Shown: positions 8,585 to 17,573 of the stretch, in pieces | How positions within the stretch are numbered: position 1 is the stretch's first letter | Layout of the letters: each line of letters opens with the position of its first letter | Origin: Desulfobulbaceae bacterium | GTDB taxonomy: Bacteria > Desulfobacterota > Desulfobulbia > Desulfobulbales > Desulfocapsaceae | Reading direction: 5' to 3' | Assembly: GCA_026988015.1 (NCBI GenBank) | Contig: JALSMA010000060.1 | Location: 1 to 39,426 of the forward strand | Length of the DNA stretch: 39,426 nucleotides | Position numbers and translations under genes: made by a program | Notes under the pieces: model-generated | The model's database searches: none | What the model was told of the DNA's origin: nothing | What the model saw: only the letters and a program-made list of their open reading frames with translations

Positions 8585-8613
8585 ATACTTAATGTCCTAT
8601 ATACATCGTTCAA
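8585..8613 (-). promoter_or_regulatory. Weak sigma70-like promoter candidate for the rrf2-cyd operon
   Basis: On the - strand TTGAAC (8608-8613) and AAGTAT (8585-8590) are separated by 17 nt, about 30 nt upstream of the rrf2 start. Only four and three positions respectively match the consensus hexamers, so this is a tentative placement. The rest of 8556-8813 is A/T-rich and holds no gene I can support. Confidence 0.22.
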
Positions 8614-8813
8614 AATCCCAGTCAATAGTTTTATATCTGCTTTTTGGCTTAATCGCCTATAACTTTGAAGGAATTAACGATTTTCCACGGGTTTCACCTA
8701 ACCCCCACATAGAGAACCAACAGCAATGCTGTACAACAAACCGGATGAACTTGGGAGGTAAAAAGAAATGCTCCGGCACGTCAAAATAAAAACAGTATGA
8801 CAGCTGCGAATAA

Positions 8814-9722
8814 TCACATCTGAAGCATATCAAGCAGGTCAGCTCTCTCTTCCAGCCTTCTTACAAAGCAGCTCTCCATGGCACCCAGAATCTTCTCATC
8901 TGAAATAAGATCTGATTTTGTACCGCTGCTGAGCAGAAGGCTCAATAGAACTGCCTCCTGTTCTTTATTTTCATTCTCAGATCTTTTCAGCAGTACCCAC
9001 CTGCTCAGAAGATTCCCAATTATCAGGACCTGAGACTGGAAGTCACACTCTGCAATACCATCATAATTATGATGATTATGCACCATCTGCACAAGTTGCG
9101 GCGGAAACATCCAACGATGGAGAAGCTGGGAACCAAGTTCATGGTGCCCACATCCGAGAAGTTTCAGTTCAGTCTCAAGACCATTCTCCTCAACAAGCTG
9201 TCCATAATGCTCAAGGTCTTCGATCTCTTTGAGAAATTTTTGAACAATAATCAACTTACCGATATCGTGAAGCATCCCCCCGAGGAAGAAAGTTGAATCT
9301 TCAACACCGCACTGTTCAGCGACACATTCTGCAGCAAGAGCACATTCCAGTGAATGCCGCCAGACACCTGTCATCAACGCCTTCTGCTGTCCATCTGGAA
9401 CCTTAAATGCCTGAAACATCACTTGGGAGAGTACCAGATTCTGCACTTCATTCTTCCCAAGAAGAATCAGAGCATGACGCAGAGAGACCACCTTCCTCCT
9501 GAGTCCGTAGAAAGCGGAGTTGGCCAACTTCAGCACAGCGGCCACCAGGGACACATCCCCTTGAAGTACAGATTCAAGTTCCACCGCCATGGTCTCCGAC
9601 TCAGCCACCATATCCATAATCCTAATGGCAACCGCCGGAAGGGGAGCAAAGTCTCCAACACAGGCAGAAATACGTTTATGAAGAGCAAATGATTGACAAT
9701 TAGCCTTTTGCAGCATTAGCAT
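8814..9722 (-). CDS. HDOD-domain signalling protein
   Basis: About 302 residues from the ATG at 9722 (ATG 9716 is an equally good start, and AGGGG lies just upstream of both). The HDOD domain begins near residue 15 with the typical LPAVAIRIMDMV segment, then the VLKLANSAFYGLRRKVVSLRHAL segment. The HD-like site GGMLHDIGKL and a later HHELGSQLL and HNHH are preserved better than in many HDOD proteins. HDOD proteins act in signal transduction, often as non-catalytic relatives of HD-GYP phosphodiesterases. It overlaps the 3' end of the GGDEF gene by about 20 nt, so the two are coupled and likely work in the same c-di-GMP circuit. Confidence 0.9.
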   Translation of the reverse strand: MLMLQKANCQSFALHKRISACVGDFAPLPAVAIRIMDMVAESETMAVELESVLQGDVSLVAAVLKLANSAFYGLRRKVVSLRHALILLGKNEVQNLVLSQVMFQAFKVPDGQQKALMTGVWRHSLECALAAECVAEQCGVEDSTFFLGGMLHDIGKLIIVQKFLKEIEDLEHYGQLVEENGLETELKLLGCGHHELGSQLLHRWMFPPQLVQMVHNHHNYDGIAECDFQSQVLIIGNLLSRWVLLKRSENENKEQEAVLLSLLLSSGTKSDLISDEKILGAMESCFVRRLEERADLLDMLQM

Positions 9723-11343
9723 TGTCCCCTTTAACAGAGAGAAATTCATACTTTTCAAGAGTCGACAACAGCATGTCAACCAGAAAAGGGTCAAACTGTG
9801 TCCCAGAGCAGCTCCTCAGTTCCCCTTCCACCTCTTCCCGGCTCATCCCCTCTTTTTCCAATGCCGGAGTAACCATTGCCACAAAAGAATCCACAAGGGT
9901 GAAAATACGGGCTGCCATTGGGATTTCATTCCCTTTGAGTCCGTCCGGATAACCAGTTCCATCATAACGTTCATGATGAGAGTAGAGAATGATCCTCTCC
10001 GAGGCAAAAAAGTCAAACATGGTTGTCAACTCTCGCAGCATAAGGGGCTGATCAAACAGCATCTCCTCCTGCTCCACATTCAGAGGCCCCTCAGTCTTCA
10101 CCGAAGAATCGTGAATGTAACAGCGGAAAAGATCATGCAGCTTTATGGCACGGCGGAAAGAGTGGATAAGCTGGTCTGGAAGATTGAGTTTTCGGGCCAA
10201 CTCATCAAGGACATTAATAAAAAATGTATTTCGATCTGCAAAAATTTCATACTCACGAGTCTGTGCATGAACCATGGCTTCAAATGAAGCCAGAGTCATG
10301 GCACGTGCTTTTTCAATGGTTGCATTCAAATGGTTTTGTTGCGTTGTACCAATAACATCACAGATGTGATCGTCAACTCCCCTGCCACCCCTCGGTGTCT
10401 GATAATGACATACCCTGTTCCGACCTTCGGCCTTGGCCTGATAAAGCGCATTATCAACATAATCAACAATAACTCCTGAAGAGTCTGTTTCTTCGCCAAA
10501 ACCTGAATAAGCACCAATGGACACCCTCACATACCTCTCATAGGTTCCACTGGCAAACACGGTGGCAGCTACCGTCTTTCTGATCTTTTCCGCTACAATA
10601 CCAGCCTGTTTTCTATCTATATTGGGCAGTATAATTAAAAACTCCTCCCCCCCATAACGACCGAAGATATCAGACTCCCGAATCGTGGCCTTCACTCTCC
10701 TGGCAAACTCCTTTAAAACGTAGTCACCAAAGGGATGGCCACAACTATCATTAACGTCTTTAAAAAAATCAAGATCAAGCAGAAAAACAGAAAGGGGATC
10801 ATTGTAACGCCTAGCATAAGAAACGGCCCTCGCTAATTGCTCAAGCAGGTAATTATGGTTGTAAAGATCGGTGAGGCTATCACGGATTGCACGCTCCTCG
10901 AGCTTTAAATTCTGTTCCTGAATAGTAGCTGTTGCAAAGGCAAGCTGACGCTGCCTGGTATCAAGCTCAAGAAAAACCTTAACCTTGGCAAGTAAAATTG
11001 CTGGTTTTACGGGTTTATGAAGAAAATCCACCCCGCCCGAAGCATAGCCCTGCTCAAGCAACTCTCTGACATATTTAGACTTTGCCTGAAAAATAATGGG
11101 TACATACCAGGTCTTTTCATTGTTATCAAGTGCTACAGCCGTGGCAAATGGCTCAGGATTTGAAGGATCAACTCCCAGAAGAATGAGGGCAAAATCGTAA
11201 CGTATGATCAGCTCTGGAACATCTTCCAAAGAATCCGCAACAACCACCTGGATATCAAGATCTTTCAAAATTTCAGTTACACTTTTCTGATCGACCGGGT
11301 CATCATCAACAAGCAATATGGACTGTTTTTGATTGTCACTCAT
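9700..11343 (-). CDS. Receiver-GGDEF-HD-GYP-like c-di-GMP signalling protein
   Basis: 547 residues from ATG 11343, chosen over an upstream GTG at 11364 because AGGA is 9 nt away. The domain order is receiver (about 8-125), coiled linker (about 130-152), GGDEF (about 153-315) and HD-GYP-like (about 350-530). The GGDEF part looks active (GGEEF at 231-235) with an intact inhibitory site RESD at 222-225. The receiver keeps the acidic pocket (Asp13-15) and Lys110, but Gly57 occupies the phospho-Asp position. The HD-GYP part keeps His403-Asp404 and HHERYDGTGYP (456-466), but HDxGK has become HDLFR. The likely output is c-di-GMP synthesis, with receiver and HD-GYP in regulatory roles. It is cotranscribed with the HDOD gene. 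Confidence 0.9.
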   Translation of the reverse strand: MSDNQKQSILLVDDDPVDQKSVTEILKDLDIQVVVADSLEDVPELIIRYDFALILLGVDPSNPEPFATAVALDNNEKTWYVPIIFQAKSKYVRELLEQGYASGGVDFLHKPVKPAILLAKVKVFLELDTRQRQLAFATATIQEQNLKLEERAIRDSLTDLYNHNYLLEQLARAVSYARRYNDPLSVFLLDLDFFKDVNDSCGHPFGDYVLKEFARRVKATIRESDIFGRYGGEEFLIILPNIDRKQAGIVAEKIRKTVAATVFASGTYERYVRVSIGAYSGFGEETDSSGVIVDYVDNALYQAKAEGRNRVCHYQTPRGGRGVDDHICDVIGTTQQNHLNATIEKARAMTLASFEAMVHAQTREYEIFADRNTFFINVLDELARKLNLPDQLIHSFRRAIKLHDLFRCYIHDSSVKTEGPLNVEQEEMLFDQPLMLRELTTMFDFFASERIILYSHHERYDGTGYPDGLKGNEIPMAARIFTLVDSFVAMVTPALEKEGMSREEVEGELRSCSGTQFDPFLVDMLLSTLEKYEFLSVKGDNANAAKG

Positions 11344-11619
11344 GTTTACCGTTCCTACCGCCACCGGCTGAGACTAGGCGGTCCTCCTGAATCTCCCTTC
11401 ATTTTTCCCCCACCAGATTATAGCATATCAAAAATATCTCCAGTATCCCAATTTTTCTTAAATTTGTTTCAAGCAATACCTCAAAAGACGAAAACCTAGC
11501 GCAATAGTGACAACAGGAAACAAAAGACAGACAAGATCCGCTGGCTGGAGCAATTGGTGATAGAAATCTTTAGGCCGGGAAGAATAAGCATCCCCCGGAT
11601 ACCCTGCAAAAAGTTTAGC

Positions 11620-11649
11620 TTGACTTTGTTTCAGGCCATACAGTATAGA
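11620..11649 (+). promoter_or_regulatory. Sigma70-like promoter for tetR and perhaps the propionate cluster
   Basis: TTGACT (11620-11625) and TATAGA (11644-11649) are separated by 18 nt on the + strand, roughly 115 nt before the TetR start codon. This is the best promoter match seen in the window. The -10 hexamer abuts the inverted repeat at 11649-11675, so a repressor bound there would block polymerase. Confidence 0.5.
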
Positions 11650-11675
11650 TCAATGTAATATTGTTACTCATTGAT
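11649..11675. promoter_or_regulatory. Candidate TetR operator (inverted repeat)
   Basis: ATCAATG (11649-11655) and CATTGAT (11669-11675) are perfect 7-bp inverted arms around a 13-nt spacer that itself contains TAA/TTA symmetry. The element starts at the last base of the -10 hexamer and covers the expected transcription start. Position, size and symmetry fit an autoregulatory TetR-family operator. Binding by the adjacent gene product is inference. Confidence 0.45.
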
Positions 11676-11762
11676 ACTTTCTGTTATTTTTATGTTTTTT
11701 TTATACCATCAACACAGTGTGATAAAAGGATAACAAGTGACAACAAAAAGCACAGAATCCAT

Positions 11763-12413
11763 ATGAAAGAGGACGGCAGTCACCACCATAAACAGATACA
11801 GAAAACGGATTTCCATACGCGTCTTGGCAGGACCATACTTGAAGTCTTCTCAAAGTCAGACTTTCATGCCGTTGGAATCAGAGATATTGCTAAAAAAGCA
11901 GAAGTTAGTTTTGCCACAATATACAAATATTATGGCAACAAAGAACAGCTTGTCTTTGCCTTTGTGGATATCTGGATGGGCAGACTCACTGACCGGATTA
12001 TCGATCATCTCCGGGGCATGGCCGACCTTAAGGAAAAGCTGCGGAAAATCTTCTGGCTCCAACTTGATTATTACGAAAAGAACGATGAGTTTGCAAAAAT
12101 AATATTTCTCACTCTTCCCATGAAGACGTGGATGACAGACGAAAGTTTTGAACAAAGTAGGATGTTTAACCTTCTCATGGATGTCCTGCGCCAGGGGCAG
12201 GAGGAGGGTGTACTGAACCCCGAGATAGATACCCGAATTCTTCTTGACTTCATGCTCGGTTTTGTACAGCGCAGTTTTATCATGTGGGTACAAAGAGGGC
12301 AGAAAGAAAGCCTCTCAGGTCAGACAGATATCATGTTTGAAATGATCTGGCGCGGCATAGTCACACCCGAGAACACTAAACAGAATGACACCTTTTTTGC
12401 ACAGCAAACCTAA
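11763..12413 (+). CDS. TetR-family transcriptional regulator
   Basis: A 216-residue regulator. The DNA-binding helix-turn-helix is GIRDIAKKAEVSFATIYKYYGNKEQL (about residues 38-65), the classic TetR pattern, followed by a helical ligand-binding domain. I chose ATG 11763; an upstream in-frame ATG at 11661 would add 34 atypical residues and would place the start inside the putative operator. It is followed after 41 nt by the propionyl-CoA synthetase gene on the same strand, so it probably controls the methylmalonyl-CoA pathway genes, with an acyl-CoA or related metabolite as a plausible effector. The ligand cannot be told from sequence. Confidence 0.9.
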   Translation: MKEDGSHHHKQIQKTDFHTRLGRTILEVFSKSDFHAVGIRDIAKKAEVSFATIYKYYGNKEQLVFAFVDIWMGRLTDRIIDHLRGMADLKEKLRKIFWLQLDYYEKNDEFAKIIFLTLPMKTWMTDESFEQSRMFNLLMDVLRQGQEEGVLNPEIDTRILLDFMLGFVQRSFIMWVQRGQKESLSGQTDIMFEMIWRGIVTPENTKQNDTFFAQQT

Positions 12414-12454
12414 CTACTTTTCATTTCACAGAGCAACTTTACGCGGGGAGCAGT

Positions 12455-14350
12455 ATGGATCAATTCAACACTTTATTCAAACAGAGCATTGAACAGCCAG
12501 AGGAATTCTGGGCAGAAGCGGCAGAAAGCATCGACTGGATAAAAAAATGGAACAGGGTACTGGATGTCTCTAATCCTCCTTTTTATCGCTGGTTCAGTGG
12601 AGCTGAGACCAACACCTGTTATAACGCTGTGGACCGTCATGTGGAAAATGGCCGTGGGGAACAGACCGCTATAATATACGATTCACCGGTCACTGACACC
12701 ATCCGGAAAATTTCCTACAGAGAGCTTCAAAACGAAGTGGCCCTCTTTGCTGGTGGCTTGAAAAGTCTTGGGGTAACAAAAGGTGATACCGTCATCATCT
12801 ATATGCCCATGATTCCTGAAGCCGCTGTTGCCATGCTCGCCTGTGCACGCCTGGGTGCCATCCACTCCGTAGTCTTTGGAGGATTTGCCGCCAGTGAGCT
12901 CTCCATTCGCATTGACCATGCCCGGCCAAAGGTTCTAGTCACTGCATCGGGAGCTGTGGAAGGAAAGAAAATCATATCTTACAAACCACTGGTGGACAGA
13001 GCCATTGAGCAATCTGACCATGAACCCGAAAAATGTATTGTCTTTCAACGTGATATCATCACAGCTGAGATGCAGGCCGGGAGGGATCTTGACTGGAAAA
13101 AACTTGTCGCATCCAGTGAGCCGGCAAATTGCGTAGCCGTTGCCGCCACCGACCCGCTATACATTCTCTACACCTCTGGAACAACCGGGATGCCCAAAGG
13201 AGTAATGCGGGATAATGGTGGACACGCTGTGGCCATTCACTGGTCCATGGAGAACATCTATGACATCAATTCAGGAGATGTGTTCTGGTCAGCATCTGAT
13301 GTGGGTTGGGTTGTTGGTCACTCCTACATCATTTACGGACCTCTGCTCAAAGGTGCCACCACCATTATCTATGAAGGGAAACCCATTGGGACCCCCGATG
13401 CAGGTGCCTTCTGGCGGGTCATCTCAGAACATAAGGTCAAGGTTCTGTTCACTGCACCCACTGCCTTCAGGGCTATTAAAAAGATGGATCCCACAGGATC
13501 CCTGCTGCAGCAGTATGACATGAGTTCCTTTGAAGCCCTTTACCTTGCCGGGGAACGACTGGATACCGACACTTACCACTGGGCCTCAGAGCTCCTTAAA
13601 GTTCCAGTTATTGATCACTGGTGGCAGACTGAGACCGGATGGGCCATCGTTGCCAACTGCCGTGGCATTGAAGAGAGGGAGATTAAAGCAGGCTCTCCAA
13701 CCCTTCCGGTGCCCGGCTATGATGTCCGCATAGTTAATGATGGAGGTGAGGAACTTCCCCCTGGAGAAGAAGGAAATATTGTTATCAAACTGCCTCTGCC
13801 TCCCGGAACTTTAGCCGCCCTGTGGCGCAATGAAGAACGCTTCAAGTCATCCTACATGGCCACCTTCCCAGGTTTTTATGAAACCAGTGATGGTGGCTAT
13901 ATAGACAAGGATGGTTATGTTTTTGTCATGGGCCGCATGGACGATGTCATTAACATTGCCGGGCATCGCCTCTCTACCGGTGCCATGGAAGAGGTCATTG
14001 CAACTCACCCCGATGTTGCCGAATGTGCCGTCATCGGCACCGACGATCAACTGAAAGGCCAACTTCCCCTGGGCCTTTTTGTGCTGAAGGAAGGTGTTGA
14101 ACGTGCCCCTGAGGATATCCAGAAAGATCTGGTAAAAATGGTTCGGGAGAAGATCGGCCCCATTGCCTGTCTGCGCGAAACTTCAATGGTGGAGCGACTT
14201 CCTAAGACACGTTCAGGAAAAATACTTCGGGGGACCATGCGCTCTATCGCCAATGGTAAGGACTATCGCATGCCTTCTACTATCGATGACCCTGCAAGTC
14301 TTGATGAAATCACCTCGACTCTTGAAGTGATGGGCTACCCGAAAAAGTAA
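12455..14350 (+). CDS. prpE: Propionyl-CoA synthetase (AMP-forming acyl-CoA ligase)
   Basis: A 631-residue adenylate-forming enzyme that activates propionate with ATP and CoA to propionyl-CoA, AMP and PPi. It has the ACS N-terminal domain (PEEFWAEAA, residues 17-25), the ATP-binding motif YTSGTTGMPKGV starting at Tyr239 with the PrpE-typical continuation DNGGHAVA, the WWQTETGW motif, and the C-terminal catalytic lysine Lys589 in TRSGKILRG. That lysine is the site controlled by acetylation/propionylation in known PrpE/Acs enzymes. Length and motifs favour PrpE over acetyl-CoA synthetase. GGGGAG precedes the ATG. It opens the pathway gene run behind the TetR gene and feeds propionyl-CoA to the mutase steps. 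Confidence 0.92.
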   Translation: MDQFNTLFKQSIEQPEEFWAEAAESIDWIKKWNRVLDVSNPPFYRWFSGAETNTCYNAVDRHVENGRGEQTAIIYDSPVTDTIRKISYRELQNEVALFAGGLKSLGVTKGDTVIIYMPMIPEAAVAMLACARLGAIHSVVFGGFAASELSIRIDHARPKVLVTASGAVEGKKIISYKPLVDRAIEQSDHEPEKCIVFQRDIITAEMQAGRDLDWKKLVASSEPANCVAVAATDPLYILYTSGTTGMPKGVMRDNGGHAVAIHWSMENIYDINSGDVFWSASDVGWVVGHSYIIYGPLLKGATTIIYEGKPIGTPDAGAFWRVISEHKVKVLFTAPTAFRAIKKMDPTGSLLQQYDMSSFEALYLAGERLDTDTYHWASELLKVPVIDHWWQTETGWAIVANCRGIEEREIKAGSPTLPVPGYDVRIVNDGGEELPPGEEGNIVIKLPLPPGTLAALWRNEERFKSSYMATFPGFYETSDGGYIDKDGYVFVMGRMDDVINIAGHRLSTGAMEEVIATHPDVAECAVIGTDDQLKGQLPLGLFVLKEGVERAPEDIQKDLVKMVREKIGPIACLRETSMVERLPKTRSGKILRGTMRSIANGKDYRMPSTIDDPASLDEITSTLEVMGYPKK

Positions 14351-14392
14351 TGGAGTCTGCCTTCAACCTTTGAGAAAGGAACACAAACACCA

Positions 14393-15544
14393 ATGAAAAT
14401 CCACGAATACCAAGCAAAAGAGCTCTTTAAAAATGCTGGCATCCCTGTCCCTGAGGGAGTTGTCTGCAGAACAAAAAAGGAAATCTCAGGTATTGTGGCA
14501 ACAATGAAGATGCCTGTTGCTGTGAAGGCACAGATCCTCGCCGGAGGACGAGGCAAGGGCGGAGGAGTGGTTCTTGCTAAAAGTATTGAAAGTGCCCAGA
14601 AAGCAGCTGATACAATCCTTGGTATGCAGCTTGTCACAAAACAAACCGGAGAGACGGGGACAGAGGTCAAAACCCTTCTCATAGAGCAGGGTGTAAATAT
14701 TTCCAGAGAACTCTACATCTCCATACTTGTTGACAGAGATCGTGCTGCGATCGTTATCATCGCAAGTCAGGATGGCGGTATGGATATTGAGACAGTTGCC
14801 GAAAAGACCCCGGAACGTATTCTCAAGGTGTATGTAAACCCACTACTTGGCCTCCAGGGTTACCACCTTCGAGAACTGACAAATGGCCTTGATATCCCCG
14901 GAGACATCGCAAAATCCTTCGCCACAATCTTTAGAAATCTTTTCCGGCTGTTCATGCAGTATGACTGTTCACTCCTCGAAATCAACCCTCTGGTCATCAC
15001 AAAAGAAGATACTGTGTTTGCCCTTGATGCAAAGGTGGACATCGATTCCAACTCTCTGTTCCGTCATCCTGATATTGTCGCCATGCATGACAGCGACGAA
15101 GAAGATGAACTCGAGGCCGAGGCAGCCACACATGGCCTGAACTATATTCGCCTTGAAGGAACCATCGGCAGTATGGTCAATGGTGCAGGGCTCGCCATGG
15201 CCACCATGGACCTGATCAAACAGGCAGGGGTTGAACCAGCCAATTTCCTAGATGTTGGTGGCGGAGCCAGTGCTGAAATGGTGGAGAACGGCTTCCGGAT
15301 CATTCTTCGGGATCCAAATGTGCGCGGTATTTTCATCAATATATTCGGTGGGATTCTCCGCTGTGACATCCTCGCAGAAGGCGTTGTGGCAGCTATGCAA
15401 AAAGTCGACCTGTCACTCCCTGTGGTGGTTCGAATGGAAGGTACAAATGTGGATGCAGGCCGGAAGATTCTTGCAGAATCCGGCCTGCATCTCACCAATG
15501 CCACAGACCTCACTCATGCAGCAACTCTGCTGGCTGCAATTTAA
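14393..15544 (+). CDS. sucC: Succinyl-CoA ligase (synthetase) beta subunit
   Basis: A 383-residue beta subunit starting with the family hallmark MKIHEYQAKELFKNAGIP. It has an ATP-grasp fold with KAQILAGGRGKGGGV (about residues 43-57), the metal/nucleotide region LEINPLVIT and the C-terminal CoA-ligase-type domain with LDVGGGAS and NIFGGILRCDILAEG. With the alpha subunit it interconverts succinyl-CoA and succinate with nucleotide phosphorylation. AAAGGAA precedes the ATG. Unusually, the alpha gene does not follow directly: a GlpQ-like gene is inserted between them. The subunit could work in either direction of the propionate/succinate pathway. Confidence 0.95.
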   Translation: MKIHEYQAKELFKNAGIPVPEGVVCRTKKEISGIVATMKMPVAVKAQILAGGRGKGGGVVLAKSIESAQKAADTILGMQLVTKQTGETGTEVKTLLIEQGVNISRELYISILVDRDRAAIVIIASQDGGMDIETVAEKTPERILKVYVNPLLGLQGYHLRELTNGLDIPGDIAKSFATIFRNLFRLFMQYDCSLLEINPLVITKEDTVFALDAKVDIDSNSLFRHPDIVAMHDSDEEDELEAEAATHGLNYIRLEGTIGSMVNGAGLAMATMDLIKQAGVEPANFLDVGGGASAEMVENGFRIILRDPNVRGIFINIFGGILRCDILAEGVVAAMQKVDLSLPVVVRMEGTNVDAGRKILAESGLHLTNATDLTHAATLLAAI

Positions 15545-15556
15545 CCACACATAATC

Positions 15557-16672
15557 ATGCAATACTTATCGTTATCTAAACTGTCTGCCGCCCTTATCAG
15601 TCTTTTCATTCTGACTGTTCTCCCCCTGCCCCTGGCAGCAAAGATAGTCATTGCCCAGGGTGGAGCATCGGGTTACATCATGAAAAGCAGCCTGCCAGCG
15701 GTTGCTCTGGCCATTGCAAGTGACGTGGAGATCATAAAATTTGATGTGGTTCTCAGCAGCGACGACCAGCTCCTGGTGTTGCAAAATGCAGACATCACTG
15801 AGACTACAAATGTTACCGATATTTTTCCGGAACGCGCAAGAATGAATAATCGCTATTACACTTTTGACTTCACTCTCGAAGAGATAAAAAATCTCCGGCT
15901 TCTTGATCCCGGAGCCAAAAACCCTGCAGTTCTTTCTTCTCTTTTTACCATCCACAGCCTTGAAGAAGAACTGGCCTTTATCACCACCCTGAACGCCAAC
16001 TATGAAAAAAACAACACCGTGGCCATTGAGTTGAGAAAGCCGTGGCTGCACCGCAAAGAAGGCAAAGATATTACCCGTCCCCTGCTCAACCTCCTGCAGC
16101 AGTTTGGTTATGGTGAATCTCAGAACGAGGCCTTCATTTTTTCTTATGATGCTGCAGAACTACAGCGGATACGTAAAAATCTGCTCCCCGAAATGAACAT
16201 GGTTGCTCAATTAGTACAATTAATAGAACTAAATGATGGCCAGGAAACAAAAACCGAAGAGTGGGGAGAGTGGATCAGCTACAACTATGACTGGATGTTC
16301 AGTAAATCAGGAATGCGGGCACTTAACAGTTCTGTTGCAGCAATTGGGCTGCCGAAGGAGATGCTCAGCAGCCCCGAAGGAGATCTGCTACTCACCGATT
16401 TTATAAATACAGCCCACCAGCTGGGCACCATGATATTCACTTTCTCTGTGGAAAAAGATGCAATGACACGAATGCCTTTTGCCGACAGCTTTGAAGAAGA
16501 ACTTGAGTTTTTCTATTTCACAGCAGATGTGGATGCCGTGATGACTGCATACTGCAAAGACACACTGCACTACCTGCAGAACCGACCGCTGGCATCAATT
16601 CCCGCACCAGAGTCCGCAGAACAGAATACAAAAGACCCGCTGCACATTACCAACCCGGCAGAATTTCAATAA
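15557..16672 (+). CDS. Secreted GlpQ-like protein with lost catalytic residues (pseudoenzyme)
   Basis: A 371-residue protein with a signal peptide (cleavage near Ala28) and full-length similarity in layout to periplasmic glycerophosphodiester phosphodiesterase GlpQ: GASGY, FPERAR-NRYY-FDFTLEEIK, PWLHRKEGKDI, and WISYNYDWMF. The catalytic set is eroded. The HRG motif is QGG (Gln34-Gly35), the PEHT metal-binding site is MKSS (Lys43, Ser44), E-x-D is K-x-D (Lys61, Asp63 kept), and the HD of VLHD is QN (Gln76-Asn77). The frame is intact and a normal start is present, so it is a maintained protein, not a decayed gene. Phosphodiesterase activity is very unlikely; a binding or structural role is inferred. 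It sits 12 nt after sucC and 12 nt before sucD. Confidence 0.85.
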   Translation: MQYLSLSKLSAALISLFILTVLPLPLAAKIVIAQGGASGYIMKSSLPAVALAIASDVEIIKFDVVLSSDDQLLVLQNADITETTNVTDIFPERARMNNRYYTFDFTLEEIKNLRLLDPGAKNPAVLSSLFTIHSLEEELAFITTLNANYEKNNTVAIELRKPWLHRKEGKDITRPLLNLLQQFGYGESQNEAFIFSYDAAELQRIRKNLLPEMNMVAQLVQLIELNDGQETKTEEWGEWISYNYDWMFSKSGMRALNSSVAAIGLPKEMLSSPEGDLLLTDFINTAHQLGTMIFTFSVEKDAMTRMPFADSFEEELEFFYFTADVDAVMTAYCKDTLHYLQNRPLASIPAPESAEQNTKDPLHITNPAEFQ

Positions 16673-16684
16673 AAGGGACAGAAA

Positions 16685-17569
16685 ATGGCCATTTTTGTAA
16701 ACAGAGACACCAGGGTTCTTATCCAGGGTATAACCGGAAAAGAGGGCTTGTTCCACACAAGACAGTGCCGCAACTACGGAACCACCATCGTTGCTGGAGT
16801 TACCCCTGGAAAAGGTGGCCAGAAGGTGGATGAAATCCCGGTATTCGACAGTGTGGCTGAGGCCTGCATGAAAACCGAGGCTAACGCCTCCATGATTGTT
16901 GTCCCACCACCCTTTGCCGCAGAGGCCATTCTTGAAGCTGTTGATGTCGGTATTGACCTAGTTGTCTGTATCACCGAAGGCATTCCAGTGATGGATATGT
17001 TGAGAGTCAAAAACGGTATGAAAGGTTGTCACACCCGGCTCATTGGTCCAAACTGTCCCGGGATAATCACCCCCGGGGAATGCAAAATAGGCATCATGCC
17101 AGGTCCTATTCACACCCCCGGCGGCCCGGTCGGAGTTGTGTCACGCTCCGGGACCCTAACCTACGAGGTTGTTCACCAGCTCACGCAGCAGGGCCTGGGC
17201 CAGAGCACCTGCCTCGGAATTGGCGGCGACCCTGTTAACGGCACTGACTTCATAGACTGCCTCCTTGCCTTCCAGAACGACCCTGAAACCCGTGGAATTG
17301 TCATGGTCGGTGAAATTGGCGGCAGTGCGGAAGAAGAGGCTGCTTTCTGGATCAAAGCCAACATGGATAAACCTGTGGTGGGATTTATTGCCGGACTCAC
17401 AGCTCCTCCCGGTCGCCGCATGGGCCATGCAGGAGCCATTGTCAGTGGTGGCAAAGGAACAGCTGCAGCTAAAATCGAAGCCATGCGTTCCAATGGCATT
17501 CACGTCTGCGAAAACCTTGGCAGCCTTGGAGTATTCTGCCGGAAGGTTTTCGCAGCAGACGCCAGATAA
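16685..17569 (+). CDS. sucD: Succinyl-CoA ligase (synthetase) alpha subunit
   Basis: A 294-residue alpha subunit with an N-terminal Rossmann CoA-binding domain ([18 protein letters not shown], residues 12-29), the [20 protein letters not shown] segment, SRSGTLTYE, and the phosphohistidine loop [14 protein letters not shown] with His248. With SucC it forms the enzyme that converts succinyl-CoA and ADP (or GDP) with phosphate to succinate and CoA, or the reverse. AAAGGGA lies upstream of the ATG. It is followed 4 nt later by the CsaA-like reading frame. Confidence 0.96.
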   Translation: MAIFVNRDTRVLIQGITGKEGLFHTRQCRNYGTTIVAGVTPGKGGQKVDEIPVFDSVAEACMKTEANASMIVVPPPFAAEAILEAVDVGIDLVVCITEGIPVMDMLRVKNGMKGCHTRLIGPNCPGIITPGECKIGIMPGPIHTPGGPVGVVSRSGTLTYEVVHQLTQQGLGQSTCLGIGGDPVNGTDFIDCLLAFQNDPETRGIVMVGEIGGSAEEEAAFWIKANMDKPVVGFIAGLTAPPGRRMGHAGAIVSGGKGTAAAKIEAMRSNGIHVCENLGSLGVFCRKVFAADAR

Positions 17570-17573
17570 AGAA

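Larger units (their letters stand above)
11344..11762. other. Divergent intergenic region between the GGDEF gene and the tetR gene
   Basis: About 420 nt without a supportable gene, separating two divergent transcription units. The half near 11620-11675 holds a good promoter and a palindromic operator candidate for the + strand regulator gene (listed separately). The half near 11365-11600 is A/T-rich with no clear hairpin or coding signature. It must contain the promoter of the GGDEF-HDOD pair, which I could not pin down. Confidence 0.5.

Noticed and set aside
8592-8789. 65-codon + strand ORF upstream of rrf2
   Set aside because: No ribosome binding site or family signature, and it overlaps the expected promoter region of rrf2.
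11661-11762. 34-residue N-terminal extension of the TetR protein
   Set aside because: Hydrophobic, atypical for TetR, and its ATG would fall inside the operator palindrome; ATG 11763 gives the normal length.
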